From Flavobacterium sp. 9R (GTDB lineage: Bacteria; Bacteroidota; Bacteroidia; Flavobacteriales; Flavobacteriaceae), in contig NZ_LR733413.1 in the NCBI RefSeq assembly GCF_902506345.1, forward strand, positions 1,342,569-1,406,568: a DNA stretch of 64,000 nt, read 5' to 3'. Each line of letters begins with the position of its first letter. Position 1 is the stretch's first letter. The notes beneath the pieces were generated by a model that saw nothing but the letters and a program-made list of their open reading frames with translations, was not told the DNA's origin and ran no database searches. The translations under genes were made by a program, and so were the position numbers. Of the stretch, positions 47,745 to 56,979 are shown piece by piece.

Positions 47745-48317
47745 TTATTTTAATAATTGATCCACTTTTGCTCTAGCAGTATCAGCATCTGAGGCAGCTC
47801 CTTTTGTTCCTGAAAAAGCAATATTGCCATTTTTGTCAATTACAACCAATCTGTCATATGTAGTTTTGTAAGCGGCAGCTGTTCCTGATGCATTAATTAA
47901 TAGCGGAAAGGTAACACCTGTAGTTGATTGAAAGGATTTGACTGATGCAACATTTCCATCCCATTGGTCTAAGCCAATAATTTGGTAGTTGGAATTGCTA
48001 GCATAGGGAGTAGCAAGTTTTGATTGGATGGATGGCGCAGCAGCTTTGCACGATGGACAAGTGTTTCCGAAGAAAAAAAGCACAACGACTTTTCCGTTAA
48101 AATCGCTCAATTTAACCTGTTTGCCATCTACTCCGTTAAGAGCGAAATCAGGTGCTTTAGCGCCAACTACTGGATTTTGTGAACTTGGTGGTGTTGTACT
48201 GTTGTCGTCATCGCTACCAGAACAGCTTTTGAAAGAAAGTGCTAAAAAACATACTACTAAAATGAAGCTTATTTTTTTTGAAGCGTCAATACTTGTTGGA
48301 ATCGAAAAATTTTTCAT
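47745..48317 (-). CDS. Thioredoxin-fold lipoprotein (peroxiredoxin/TlpA-like)
   Basis: A 190-aa protein with a lipoprotein-type signal (FLALSFKSC, lipidated Cys32), a disordered Asp/Ser/Pro linker, then an AhpC-TSA/TlpA domain (VGAKAPDFALNGVDG, FNGKVVVLFFFGNTCPSC). The C87-P-S-C90 motif is that of a TlpA-type reductase rather than of a one-Cys peroxiredoxin. It is anchored in the envelope. Gene order: 31 bp downstream of the sensor kinase and upstream of the TlpA gene. Confidence 0.87.
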   Translation of the reverse strand: MKNFSIPTSIDASKKISFILVVCFLALSFKSCSGSDDDNSTTPPSSQNPVVGAKAPDFALNGVDGKQVKLSDFNGKVVVLFFFGNTCPSCKAAAPSIQSKLATPYASNSNYQIIGLDQWDGNVASVKSFQSTTGVTFPLLINASGTAAAYKTTYDRLVVIDKNGNIAFSGTKGAASDADTARAKVDQLLK

Positions 48318-48348
48318 AATGCTATTTTTTAAGTTGATAATTAATTGA

Positions 48349-49812
48349 TTATATGCACTGTAAGGTAAAAAGAAACGAACTGCCCGATTTTTCTTTGCTG
48401 GTGAGTTCTAAAGTTGAATGGTGTAAGTCTAGTATTTTTTTTGCAATTGCTAAACCTAGACCTGTACTGTTTTGAAAGGCTGTAAAATTATTCGCCTTAT
48501 AATAACGTGAAAATATTTGCTCGCGTTCTTCTTCAGGAATTCCAATCCCATTGTCTGTTACGGATATGGCAATCGTATTATTGTTTCTTTTCTCTGTTTT
48601 TATTTCAATTTTACCTCCTGAGGGAGTAAATTTAAGAGCATTGTCTATGAGGTTTTGCAAAACACGTTCAATTAATGATATGTCAGCGAAGACAGGAGAC
48701 AATTCTTTAGATAAGGAGGCTTCAATAACAATATTTTTGCTTTCCGCAACTAATTTGTATTTATTACTAATATCGCTAACTAATTCACTAACTATAAATG
48801 CTTCTTTTTTTGCCACTACTTGATTGGCTTCAAGTTTAGATAAATCAAATAATTCATTTACTAATCGTTCCAGTTTCTCAGCACTATCTCTGACGGTGTT
48901 TGTATAGGTTTTTCTCTCTTCAGGAGTAATGAAATCTTCTTTCATTTGTAGGGTTTCTATGTAACCTCTTATAATTGCTATTGGAGTTCTTAAATCATGA
49001 GAAACATTAGCGATAAGCTCCCTTCGTAAATTTTCTACCTCTTTTAATTTGTCAATATTATCAGTTAAAATGTCGGCCATTTCATTGAACATTGCACCGA
49101 GTCTTTGCTCGTCTCCCATTGATTTACATACTACTCTTGCTTGTAAATCTCCTTTTTTGAATTTTTCCATTACCGTAACTATTTTTGAATAATTTCGGGT
49201 AATGATTCTAATAATGATTAATCCGGTAATTAAGGCAAATAGTAGTGTTATTGCCATAGTCCTTGCACTTATTTCTAAAAAATAGCTATTAAATGCCGAT
49301 GCTGATGCCGCTTGCTTTTGTTCACTATTCAGCACTACATAGATATAGGCATAAAGCATATTATTCATAGTCAGAGGTGATGCAGAAAATACCTTCTTAA
49401 TATTTGGGTTTAAAGGATCGTCTCCTTTAATATATTCTTTGTTTTTATCATTGATAAAATACAAAATGGGTTTAAGATCGACTCTATTGATTTTAATTTG
49501 CTTATTCTCAGGGTACCAAGCGATAATTTTTCCTTTTGGGTCAACCAGGTATACTTCCAAATTTGGATTAATGGCCATTACGTGATGAAACATTTCTTTT
49601 AATTTGGGTTGTATTACTTTACCATCATAAAAAGGATCTGAGTTTTCAACTATATTTTTAGCTGTATCTCTGTTTAATCTTTGGTCAATTTCATCTAAAT
49701 ATTTAGAAGAAAAATCAATGGAGAGATAGGTGTACGTTATGCCAATAATGGTAATTAGTATAAAAAAGACACCTGATATTTTCCAAAATAAACTATTGTA
49801 ATTATTTTTCAT
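48349..49812 (-). CDS. Sensor histidine kinase
   Basis: A 487-aa membrane kinase. Two transmembrane helices (about 11-30 and 186-205) flank an extracytoplasmic sensor of about 155 residues. A HAMP domain follows (about 207-260), then the HisKA domain with H272 in ANVSHDLRTPIAIIRG and the ATPase domain (N-box NLIDNALKFTPSGG; G boxes SVTDNGIGIPEEE and STGLGLAIAKKI). The chosen ATG at 49812 starts one base after the regulator stop; a further start at 49845 would overlap the regulator gene. Signal sensed is unknown; the neighbours suggest envelope thiol or oxidative state. Confidence 0.93.
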   Translation of the reverse strand: MKNNYNSLFWKISGVFFILITIIGITYTYLSIDFSSKYLDEIDQRLNRDTAKNIVENSDPFYDGKVIQPKLKEMFHHVMAINPNLEVYLVDPKGKIIAWYPENKQIKINRVDLKPILYFINDKNKEYIKGDDPLNPNIKKVFSASPLTMNNMLYAYIYVVLNSEQKQAASASAFNSYFLEISARTMAITLLFALITGLIIIRIITRNYSKIVTVMEKFKKGDLQARVVCKSMGDEQRLGAMFNEMADILTDNIDKLKEVENLRRELIANVSHDLRTPIAIIRGYIETLQMKEDFITPEERKTYTNTVRDSAEKLERLVNELFDLSKLEANQVVAKKEAFIVSELVSDISNKYKLVAESKNIVIEASLSKELSPVFADISLIERVLQNLIDNALKFTPSGGKIEIKTEKRNNNTIAISVTDNGIGIPEEEREQIFSRYYKANNFTAFQNSTGLGLAIAKKILDLHHSTLELTSKEKSGSSFLFTLQCI

Positions 49813-49813
49813 G

Positions 49814-50515
49814 TTAGTTGTTTTCATCTGTGAAACGATAGCCAATACCCCATGTCGTTAAAATGTATTTAGGTGCTGTAATGTCAGCTTCTATTTTTGT
49901 TCGTAAACGATTGATATGTGAATTTACAGTATGCTCATAGCCTGAAAATTCGTAACCCCATACTAGATTTAATAAATTTTCTCTTGAATAGTTTTTGCCA
50001 GGGTTAGACATAAATAAATATAAAAGATCGAATTCTTTTGGTGTAAGCTCAATTTTTTCATCATTACGAGTCACTTTTCTTTTGATGGGGTCAATTATAA
50101 GTTGTTGATAACGAATTGTTTCTTGAGTAGTTGTTGCTTCAGTTTTTACCATTTCTGCTCTGCGCAATAATGCTTTTACTCTAGCAATGAATTCTCTGAT
50201 ACTGAATGGTTTTGTTAAATAGTCATCTGCACCAGTTTCTAATCCAATAATTTTGTCAATTTCTTCATTTCTTGCGGTGAGCATTAAAATTGGTGTGAAA
50301 TTTTTATTTGCACGTATTCTTTTGCAAATTTCAATGCCGTCAATTTCTGGTAGCATTACATCTAAAATTATCAAATCATACCTATTGTTTACAGCTAGTT
50401 GTAATCCTTCTTGCCCATTATGAGATTTGGTTAAATCACAATAAATATCTTTCAAATGAATGGCAACAAGTCCTACTATCGAAATGTCGTCTTCAATCAT
50501 TAAAATTTTTTTCAT
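49814..50515 (-). CDS. OmpR/PhoB-family response regulator
   Basis: A 233-aa cytoplasmic transcription factor. The receiver domain (about 1-120) has D9/D10 and phospho-acceptor D52 in IILDVMLPEIDG, plus T/K at LTARNEE and TKPFSIREF. The winged-helix domain (about 135-233: LTPKEFDLLYLFMSNPGK, GYRFTDENN) binds DNA. It begins the five-gene group kinase, lipoprotein, TlpA, barrel, and is its likely activator. Confidence 0.95.
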   Translation of the reverse strand: MKKILMIEDDISIVGLVAIHLKDIYCDLTKSHNGQEGLQLAVNNRYDLIILDVMLPEIDGIEICKRIRANKNFTPILMLTARNEEIDKIIGLETGADDYLTKPFSIREFIARVKALLRRAEMVKTEATTTQETIRYQQLIIDPIKRKVTRNDEKIELTPKEFDLLYLFMSNPGKNYSRENLLNLVWGYEFSGYEHTVNSHINRLRTKIEADITAPKYILTTWGIGYRFTDENN

Positions 50516-50686
50516 AGTGTAGAGAAATTTTTCAAAATAAATAATTTAGAACTATTCATAATCTCGGTTAAGAGTTCTTGATTAAATTAAATGGCTTTAT
50601 TGATATAATTAGATTTATTACAAATCAAATTTGCAAATAAAGTATCACGAAAGTATTGCAGAAAAGTAACATTTATTACTCATAAA

Positions 50687-50727
50687 AAAAATCCCAAATT
50701 CCTAATTAGTCGGAATTTGGGATTTTT
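50687..50727 (-). terminator. Terminator of lysine-rich gene, repeat copy 2
   Basis: Same 16-bp stem and TAATTAGTC loop as 45680-45720. Placed 17 bp after the stop of the lysine-rich protein gene, whose transcript it would end. Confidence 0.88.
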
Positions 50728-50743
50728 GTTGGGAACAATCGAT

Positions 50744-51292
50744 TTATTTCTTTTTGTTCTTTTTGTTTTTCTTAGCTTTTTTTGCCTTTGCTTTTGCTTT
50801 TTTCTCTTTGGCCTTAGCTTTTACTTTTGACTTCTTGGCTTTGTCTTTTTTAGCCTTTTTAGCTTTCTTGGCTTTTGCTTTGGCTTTCTCTTTTGCTTTA
50901 GCTTTTTTGGCTTTTTCTTTTTTCTTTTCGCTCATTTTTACTTTGGTTTTTTTCTTTTTCTTTTTCTTGTCTTTTGACTTTTCTGTAGTTTCTTCTTCTG
51001 CCTTTTCTTCAGAACTCATTTCTAGTTCTTCTTTTTTTACTTCTTCAGTAGTAATGGCTGCTGGAAAGGAAGTATTGGTGTTTTCTTGGGTAGTAACTTT
51101 TGCTCTGCTTGGTCTAGGTTTTGGAGTTGTAACTACTGTTTTAGTTACTTCAGGTTTGTCAGTTGTAGTTTTTGTAGTCGTAGTTCTTGCAGTTCTTCGT
51201 TTTGGAGCAACAGTTTTTGCAACTTTAGGTGCTTCTGTTGCTGCTGAAGGTGTAGATTCAGTAACGGTAGTGTCATCTTTTTTCTCTATCAT
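50744..51292 (-). CDS. Lysine/alanine-rich histone-H1-like protein
   Basis: A 182-aa low-complexity protein. Residues 1-80 are Thr/Pro/Ala-rich with scattered Arg and Lys (APKRRTARTT). About 85-105 are Glu-rich, and 105-182 consist almost only of Lys, Ala and a few Glu (KAKAKEKAKAKAKKAKK type repeats). This resembles bacterial histone-H1-like or nucleoid-associated tails that bind DNA by charge. The opposite strand also has an open frame, but it reads Phe/Leu/Ala-rich and is a by-product of the AAA/GCT composition. The strand choice fits the terminator at 50687-50727. Function is inferred from composition only. Confidence 0.72.
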   Translation of the reverse strand: MIEKKDDTTVTESTPSAATEAPKVAKTVAPKRRTARTTTTKTTTDKPEVTKTVVTTPKPRPSRAKVTTQENTNTSFPAAITTEEVKKEELEMSSEEKAEEETTEKSKDKKKKKKKTKVKMSEKKKEKAKKAKAKEKAKAKAKKAKKAKKDKAKKSKVKAKAKEKKAKAKAKKAKKNKKNKKK

Positions 51293-51447
51293 AATGTGGT
51301 CTATTTAATGGGTAGTTTGAATATTGTGAATTTTTTATAAAATAATCAATGTTAACGAATTGTTTCTTGATTATTAACAAATGTAGTGAACGTGAATCAA
51401 TTCCAATGTTAAGTTTTTAATTGGGTCAAAATAGAATTTAAGTATAA

Positions 51448-51487
51448 AAAAACCTCCAAAAAGGCGTTGAACTTTTTGGAGGTCTAA
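51448..51487 (-). terminator. pepT terminator
   Basis: Perfect 12-bp stem ACCTCCAAAAAG / CTTTTTGGAGGT with an 8-nt loop; the minus strand continues into a T run. Lies 45 bp beyond the pepT stop. Confidence 0.88.
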
Positions 51488-51527
51488 TCTTGAAAACAAA
51501 CTTTATCTTGGACAGATATGTTTTAAT

Positions 51528-52805
51528 TTATCTTTTGCGTCTTGATTTAGGTGCTGGATTTTCAAAATCGGTACTTGCGGTGAGTTGAGCAATTTTTACA
51601 ATTACGTCCACTGCTTTTTGCATGCTTTCTACTGGAACATATTCGTATTTACCGTGAAAGTTGTGACCACCTGCAAAAATATTAGGACAAGGTAATCCTT
51701 TGTAAGATAATTGACAGCCATCGGTTCCTCCACGAATAGGTTTGATTATCGGTTTTACTCCGACTTGTTTCATGGCTTCTTCTGCAATATCTACGATGTG
51801 TTTTACTGGTAACACTTTTTCCTTCATATTGTAGTATTGGTCTTTAATCTCAGCTGTAGCAATAGGCTCACCAAATTGTTTGGCAAACTTTTTATTGATT
51901 TTTTGAACCATTTTTTCAATCAATTCTTTTCTTTTTTCAAATTTAGTCTTTGAATGATCTCTGATGATTAATTCTAAAACGGTTTCTTCTATGCTACCTT
52001 TTAAATGGTGCACGTGAAAGAAACCTTCATATCCTCTGGTTTCTTGTGGAGTTTCCCCTTTTGGCAAAGCCGAAATAAAATCATTGGCGATTAGCATCGA
52101 ATTGATCATTTTCCCCTTAGCATAACCCGGATGCACACTTTTTCCTTTGAAGGTAATTTTAGCTCCTGCGGCATTGAAATTTTCATATTCTAATTCGCCA
52201 ACTTGGCTTCCGTCCATTGTATAAGCCCAATCTGCACCAAATTTTTCTACGTCAAAATGATGGGCACCTCGGCCAATTTCTTCATCGGGAGTAAAACCAA
52301 CTTTAATGGTTCCGTGTTGAATATCTGGATTTTGAATCAAAAATTCCATTGCCGAAACAATCTCCGTGATTCCGGCTTTATCATCGGCGCCAAGAAGCGT
52401 AGTTCCGTCGGTGGTGATTAAGGTTTGTCCTTTGTATTGCAACAAATCTTTGAAATATTTTGGAGACAGAAAGATGTTTTGTGCCTCGTTGAGTACGATG
52501 TCTTTTCCGTCGTAATTGGGTACAATTTGAGGTTTTACATTGGCACCAGTAAAATCTGGAGTAGTGTCAAAATGAGCAATAAAACCAATGGTTGGCACTT
52601 TTTTGTCAACGTTACTAGGCAAAGTTGCCATAATATAGGCTTTGTCATCAATGGTCACATCTTGTAGTCCAATTTGTTGGAGTTCCGCGACTAGTTTATG
52701 GGCAAGATCCCATTGCTTAGCGCTACTAGGAGTGGTGTCAGAATTTGGATCAGATTCTGTATCAACAGTTACATAACTTATAAAACGATCAATAATGTGT
52801 TGCAT
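51528..52805 (-). CDS. pepT: Peptidase T (tripeptidase)
   Basis: Cytoplasmic di-zinc M20 aminopeptidase that removes N-terminal residues from tripeptides. Counting from the ATG at 52805 it has 425 aa (usual about 410); a longer frame from 52922 adds residues that do not belong to the family. Metal and catalytic motifs are [25 protein letters not shown] with the catalytic Glu, YTMDGSQVG, and C-terminal [13 protein letters not shown]. The final 15 residues form a basic tail (PAPKSRRKR) of unknown use. Single-gene unit. TACCTTTG on the minus strand (52828-52821) is a likely -7 box. Confidence 0.95.
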   Translation of the reverse strand: MQHIIDRFISYVTVDTESDPNSDTTPSSAKQWDLAHKLVAELQQIGLQDVTIDDKAYIMATLPSNVDKKVPTIGFIAHFDTTPDFTGANVKPQIVPNYDGKDIVLNEAQNIFLSPKYFKDLLQYKGQTLITTDGTTLLGADDKAGITEIVSAMEFLIQNPDIQHGTIKVGFTPDEEIGRGAHHFDVEKFGADWAYTMDGSQVGELEYENFNAAGAKITFKGKSVHPGYAKGKMINSMLIANDFISALPKGETPQETRGYEGFFHVHHLKGSIEETVLELIIRDHSKTKFEKRKELIEKMVQKINKKFAKQFGEPIATAEIKDQYYNMKEKVLPVKHIVDIAEEAMKQVGVKPIIKPIRGGTDGCQLSYKGLPCPNIFAGGHNFHGKYEYVPVESMQKAVDVIVKIAQLTASTDFENPAPKSRRKR

Positions 52806-52880
52806 GGTATTATTTTTGAACAAAGGTAAACATTTTGTGTTGTTTTTTTTATACTGAAAGCAAGTGTTCGGGCTTACTTT

Positions 52881-52914
52881 TTTGCTGGTTTTTGAAATCA
52901 ATTCTTTACTTTTG
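52881..52914 (+). promoter_or_regulatory. pyrD promoter (TTTG-N22-TACTTTTG)
   Basis: TTTG at 52881-52884 and TACTTTTG at 52907-52914 are separated by 22 bp, within the range known for flavobacterial promoters. Start codon at 52936, so a leader of about 15 nt. Confidence 0.5.
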
Positions 52915-52935
52915 TGCCACACAACTACACTACTT

Positions 52936-53955
52936 ATGTATAAATTATTGATTCGTCCGATACTTTTTTGTTTTGACCCAGAAAAAGTACATTATTTCAC
53001 CTTTTCGTTAATTAGAATAGTGTCTAAAATCCCAGGATTTACGGCAATTTTCAGATCACTTTATGTGGTAAATGACAAACGTTTAGAGACCGAAGTTTTT
53101 GGTTTAACGTTCAAAAATCCTGTAGGTTTAGCCGCTGGTTTTGATAAAGATGCTACTCTTTATAAAGAACTTTCTAATTTTGGTTATGGATTTATCGAAA
53201 TTGGTACGTTAACACCAAAAGGACAAGAAGGAAATCCTAAAAAACGTTTGTTCCGATTGAAGGCAGATCAAGCCATTATCAATCGTATGGGATTTAATAA
53301 CGGAGGTGTTTTAGAAGCAGTAGAGCGTTTAAAGTCAAATACCAATGTGCTTATTGGTGGTAATATTGGTAAAAATAAATTGACACCCAACGAAGAAGCT
53401 ACTTCGGATTATGAAATTTGTTTTGATGCTTTATACGATTATGTGGATTATTTTGTGGTCAATGTAAGTTCGCCTAATACTCCAAATTTAAGAGCATTGC
53501 AGGATAAAGAGCCATTAACTCAATTGCTGCAAACACTTCAAAATAAAAACATAGCTAAAGTAAATCCTAAACCGATTTTGCTAAAAATTGCGCCAGACTT
53601 AACAGATGAGCAATTACTAGATATCATTGATATTATGGCAGAAACTAAAATCGCGGGTTTAATTGCGACTAATACTACGCTTTCTCGCGAAGGACTTTTG
53701 TCTGAAGCTAAAGGAGAAACGGGAGGTTTGTCAGGTAAACCGTTGAAGAATCGTTCGACAGAAGTGATTCGATTTTTGTCCGAAAAAAGCAATCGCGCTT
53801 TCCCAATCATTGGTGTGGGAGGTATTCATTCTGCCGAAGATGCTATTGAAAAATTAGAAGCTGGTGCTAGTCTAATCCAATTGTATACTGGTTTTATTTA
53901 TGAAGGTCCTGCTTTGGTAAAAGCAATCAATAAAGCTATTTTGAAACAGAAATAG
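52936..53955 (+). CDS. pyrD: Dihydroorotate dehydrogenase (quinone), class 2
   Basis: Fourth step of pyrimidine synthesis, oxidising dihydroorotate with FMN and passing electrons to the quinone pool at the inner membrane. From ATG 52936 the protein has 339 aa, starting [21 protein letters not shown], which is the N-terminal membrane-associated helix region of class 2 enzymes. FMN and active-site motifs include [13 protein letters not shown], the MGFNNGG segment, catalytic Ser in [12 protein letters not shown], and [11 protein letters not shown] near the C-terminus. The frame extends upstream to 52864, but that would overlap the promoter. Confidence 0.95.
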   Translation: MYKLLIRPILFCFDPEKVHYFTFSLIRIVSKIPGFTAIFRSLYVVNDKRLETEVFGLTFKNPVGLAAGFDKDATLYKELSNFGYGFIEIGTLTPKGQEGNPKKRLFRLKADQAIINRMGFNNGGVLEAVERLKSNTNVLIGGNIGKNKLTPNEEATSDYEICFDALYDYVDYFVVNVSSPNTPNLRALQDKEPLTQLLQTLQNKNIAKVNPKPILLKIAPDLTDEQLLDIIDIMAETKIAGLIATNTTLSREGLLSEAKGETGGLSGKPLKNRSTEVIRFLSEKSNRAFPIIGVGGIHSAEDAIEKLEAGASLIQLYTGFIYEGPALVKAINKAILKQK

Positions 53956-53970
53956 TTTCTATATTTCGGC

Positions 53971-54000
53971 TTTGTACTTTGATTCCTTTTTTTATCTTTG
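53971..54000 (+). promoter_or_regulatory. Promoter of HMG-CoA-lyase-like gene, leaderless
   Basis: TTTG (53971-53974), 18 bp, TATCTTTG (53993-54000). The box ends only 6 bp before the ATG at 54007, so the transcript should start at or next to the start codon. Confidence 0.6.
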
Positions 54001-54006
54001 AATTAT

Positions 54007-54870
54007 ATGGAGCCAATAAAAATTATCGAATGCCCACGTGATGCGATGCAAGGAATAAAAACATTTATTCCTACCGCTAGAAAAGTATCGTATATTCAAG
54101 CATTATTACGAGTAGGGTTTGATAGTATCGATTTTGGAAGTTTTGTTTCTCCAAAGGCAATTCCACAAATGCAAGATACGGCTGCGGTTTTAGAACAACT
54201 GGATTTGTCGAAAACAGAGAGTAAACTATTAGCCATAATCGCCAATGTGCAAGGAGCCAAAGATGCCGCTGCTCATCAACCGATTCAATATTTGGGTTTT
54301 CCCTTTTCAATATCTGAAAATTTTCAAATGCGAAACACGCACAAAACCATTGCAGAATCTTTGGTTACCCTACAAGAGATTCTCGAAATTGCTGACCAGC
54401 AGAATAAAGAAGTGATAGCCTATCTCTCAATGGGATTTGGAAATCCTTATGGAGATCGTTGGAACGAAGAAATTGTGAGCGAATGGACAGAACGATTGGC
54501 TCAAATGGGAGTGAGGATTCTTTCATTGTCTGATACGGTTGGAAGTTCCACCCCCGAAGTTATTACGCATTTGTTTTCTAATTTGATTCCCAAATATCCT
54601 CATATTGAGTTTGGAGCTCATTTGCATACTACTCCAGATAAATGGTTTGAAAAAATTGATGCAGCTTATAATGCGGGTTGCAGACGATTTGATGGAGCGA
54701 TTCAGGGTTTTGGTGGTTGTCCTATGGCTACTGATCGTTTGACGGGAAATATGCCTACTGAAAAATTACTTTCTTATTTTACTGCTAAAAAAGAAAATAC
54801 CAATTTGAGCGCTATGAGTTTTGAAAGCGCCTACAATGAGGCTTCAAAGTTGTTTGGAGAGTTTCATTAG
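54007..54870 (+). CDS. Hydroxymethylglutaryl-CoA lyase-like enzyme
   Basis: A TIM-barrel lyase that would split HMG-CoA into acetoacetate and acetyl-CoA in leucine degradation. From ATG 54007 it has 287 aa (family about 300). The metal-binding R11-D12 in ECPRDAMQG corresponds to the PRDGLQ motif, HLHT supplies metal-binding histidines (about residues 217-219), and GGCPMA with the catalytic Cys and GNMPTE follow near 238-250. The family also contains homologous condensing or isomerising enzymes, so the exact reaction is not proved. A TTG at 53998 could start the frame but lies within the promoter. Leaderless translation is likely. Confidence 0.85.
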   Translation: MEPIKIIECPRDAMQGIKTFIPTARKVSYIQALLRVGFDSIDFGSFVSPKAIPQMQDTAAVLEQLDLSKTESKLLAIIANVQGAKDAAAHQPIQYLGFPFSISENFQMRNTHKTIAESLVTLQEILEIADQQNKEVIAYLSMGFGNPYGDRWNEEIVSEWTERLAQMGVRILSLSDTVGSSTPEVITHLFSNLIPKYPHIEFGAHLHTTPDKWFEKIDAAYNAGCRRFDGAIQGFGGCPMATDRLTGNMPTEKLLSYFTAKKENTNLSAMSFESAYNEASKLFGEFH

Positions 54871-54928
54871 AATGATGTACTAAAGTAATATTCTATTCGT
54901 TTGGAATAGTAGTAATAAAGATAAAACA

Positions 54929-55471
54929 ATGAAAGCAACCCAAACCCTACTCGGATTTTTTGTATTGTTCTTTGCGATGTCGTGTAGTAGCGATCTCGAT
55001 TTTGATCAGGTAAATGACCTTCAGTTGCAACCCGTGGTTGTGGCTAATTTATCAAGTTTCGATGCTCCTGCCAACAAGTTTGTAAACAATGGAACGGAAC
55101 AAACCATTTCGATTGACACACCAGATGTTGGTGTTTTTAATGGTAGTTTTTTAAAAGATAATTTGAGCAAAGCTGAATTGTTTTTTGAAGTAGACAATAC
55201 AATAAATAGGGCTTTTTTTTTACAGCTTGTTTTTCTCGATAATTCTAATGCTCCTCTATTTTCAATTCCAATGAATATCCCTGCTTATGCTGGAGCGACT
55301 AATATTACTACTAATACTCAAACTTTTGTAGGTGCTAGGCTAGATGCATTGAAACAAACCAAAAAAATTGCATTTGTTGTTTCTTTACTTCCTGGACCAC
55401 CATTAACTTCAAGCAGTGTTGGGAATTTGAAATTGCGTTCAAGTGTAACCGCCTATTTTGATATTCAATGA
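54929..55471 (+). CDS. Lipoprotein of unknown function
   Basis: A 180-aa protein with a lipoprotein signal (FVLFFAMSC, lipidated Cys19). The rest is predicted beta-rich. There is no family I can name. It overlaps the next gene by 4 bp (stop and start interlocked at 55468-55471), so the pair is translationally coupled. A joint role at the outer membrane with the barrel protein is inferred. Confidence 0.75.
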   Translation: MKATQTLLGFFVLFFAMSCSSDLDFDQVNDLQLQPVVVANLSSFDAPANKFVNNGTEQTISIDTPDVGVFNGSFLKDNLSKAELFFEVDNTINRAFFLQLVFLDNSNAPLFSIPMNIPAYAGATNITTNTQTFVGARLDALKQTKKIAFVVSLLPGPPLTSSSVGNLKLRSSVTAYFDIQ

Positions 55472-56874
55472 GAAAAATTACTACTTATGTGCTACTTTTT
55501 TTAGGAAGTGTACTTTTGGCTCAAAATAAAGCCGTTTTGTATAATTTTACGGCAATTCCTCAATCTTTATCTTTAAACCCAGGGGCTGATGTAACCTATC
55601 GATGGTACACTGGTGTTCCTTTGTTATCTGGAATTTCTGCGAATATTGGTTCGACTGGTTTTTCTGCTTATGACTTATTTGCAGATGATGGTGTGAATTT
55701 TAATACCAAATTACGTAATGTTATTTTTTCTACTTCAAGAAATGACAAAGTAAGTTTGAATCAGCAATTGGAAGTTTTTCAGGGAGGATTTAAAGTAGGG
55801 GATTGGAATAACACCGCGTATATTTCTTTTGGAATGTATCAAGAATTTGATGTATTGAGTTATGTTCCGAAGGATTTAGCAATTTTAGCTTTAGACGGAA
55901 ATCAAAATTACCTAGGAAAATATTTTAATCTAAGTGATTTGAATGCTCGTGCCGAAATGTTGAGTGTTTTTCACGTAGGCTACAATAAGCGGGAAAATGA
56001 GAAATTGATTTGGGGTGTGAGAGGAAAGATTTATTCCAGTATTTTCGATGCACGCTCCACCAAAAATTCAGGCTATTTGTACACTATTCCTTCAAATGGA
56101 AACACTATGTATGAACAAGTAATCTCGGCAGATATGTTGTTAAATACCTCTGGAATTGCAAAATATGATGACAAAGATGACGACTCGGATGTTGCTAAAG
56201 ATATACAAAAAAGAGCGCTTTTAGGTGGAAATCTAGGTTTGGGTTTTGATGCTGGAATCACCTATTATCCCAAAAAAGACATTCAAATTACCGCTAGTAT
56301 TCTTGATGTAGGTTTTATTCGTCATACAAAAGAAGTAGAAAGCTACACTGCTAAAGGCATCTATAACTATCAAGGAATTCTTCCTGATTTTTTCTCTGGT
56401 ACTGGTGGTAATAATGTTACTGAAGAATTTGACAAAGCGTTTCCAAGAGACACGCTTTACGGAAGTTACACATCTTGGAGACCGGTTAAATTTAATGCTT
56501 CTGCACAATATTCTTTCGGGCAAACTGAAGAAGAAAGTTGTAATTGTAAATCCAGTGATGCAACAGCAAAGTACAATAATTCCGTTGGATTACAATATTT
56601 TGCTATGTCTACACCAAGACTTCCAATGATGGCTTTGACGGCTTTTTATAGAAAGAAAATTTTTACTGGTTTAGAAGCCAAAGCCACGTATACTGTAGAT
56701 TCTTTTTCGAGTAAGAATATTGGTTTGGGTTTGTCAACACAAATAGGTCCTGTCAATTTTTATTTGATGGCAGATAATTTGTTAGAACTTAGAGATGTTG
56801 CCATGGCGCAAAGTGCCTCTTTTCAATTAGGACTTAATCTTATTTTTGCGGAGAAAAAAGAGGGAGAATATTAA
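55468..56874 (+). CDS. DUF5723-like exported beta-barrel protein
   Basis: A 468-aa protein with a signal peptide (about 1-18, SVLLAQ). The sequence YNFTAIPQSLSLNPG followed by repeating beta-strands and a late LGLNLIFAEK resembles DUF5723, a Bacteroidetes outer-membrane protein family of unknown function. Midway, a DDKDDDSD acidic loop might bind calcium. Overlaps the upstream lipoprotein by 4 bp. Possibly an outer-membrane channel or scaffold; not known. Confidence 0.78.
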   Translation: MRKITTYVLLFLGSVLLAQNKAVLYNFTAIPQSLSLNPGADVTYRWYTGVPLLSGISANIGSTGFSAYDLFADDGVNFNTKLRNVIFSTSRNDKVSLNQQLEVFQGGFKVGDWNNTAYISFGMYQEFDVLSYVPKDLAILALDGNQNYLGKYFNLSDLNARAEMLSVFHVGYNKRENEKLIWGVRGKIYSSIFDARSTKNSGYLYTIPSNGNTMYEQVISADMLLNTSGIAKYDDKDDDSDVAKDIQKRALLGGNLGLGFDAGITYYPKKDIQITASILDVGFIRHTKEVESYTAKGIYNYQGILPDFFSGTGGNNVTEEFDKAFPRDTLYGSYTSWRPVKFNASAQYSFGQTEEESCNCKSSDATAKYNNSVGLQYFAMSTPRLPMMALTAFYRKKIFTGLEAKATYTVDSFSSKNIGLGLSTQIGPVNFYLMADNLLELRDVAMAQSASFQLGLNLIFAEKKEGEY

Positions 56875-56916
56875 ATAGTTCAAATCCCAAATCCCAAATC
56901 CTGATTCCTATATAGT

Positions 56917-56957
56917 AAATCCCAAATTCCAAAGTTATAGTTGGAATTTGGGATTTT
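56917..56957. terminator. Bidirectional terminator, repeat copy 3
   Basis: Perfect 16-bp stem AAATCCCAAATTCCAA / TTGGAATTTGGGATTT with a different loop (AGTTATAG). Its stem is shared with the hairpins at 45680 and 50687. Extra AAATCCCAAATCCC fragments lie just upstream (56882-56901). Between convergent genes. Confidence 0.88.
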
Positions 56958-56979
56958 TTATTCTTGAAATTTGTGTTTT

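Noticed and set aside
50754..51308. 184-codon forward frame opposite the lysine-rich gene
   Set aside because: Phe/Leu/Ala low complexity is the complement of a Lys/Ala repeat. The terminator position supports the reverse-strand gene.
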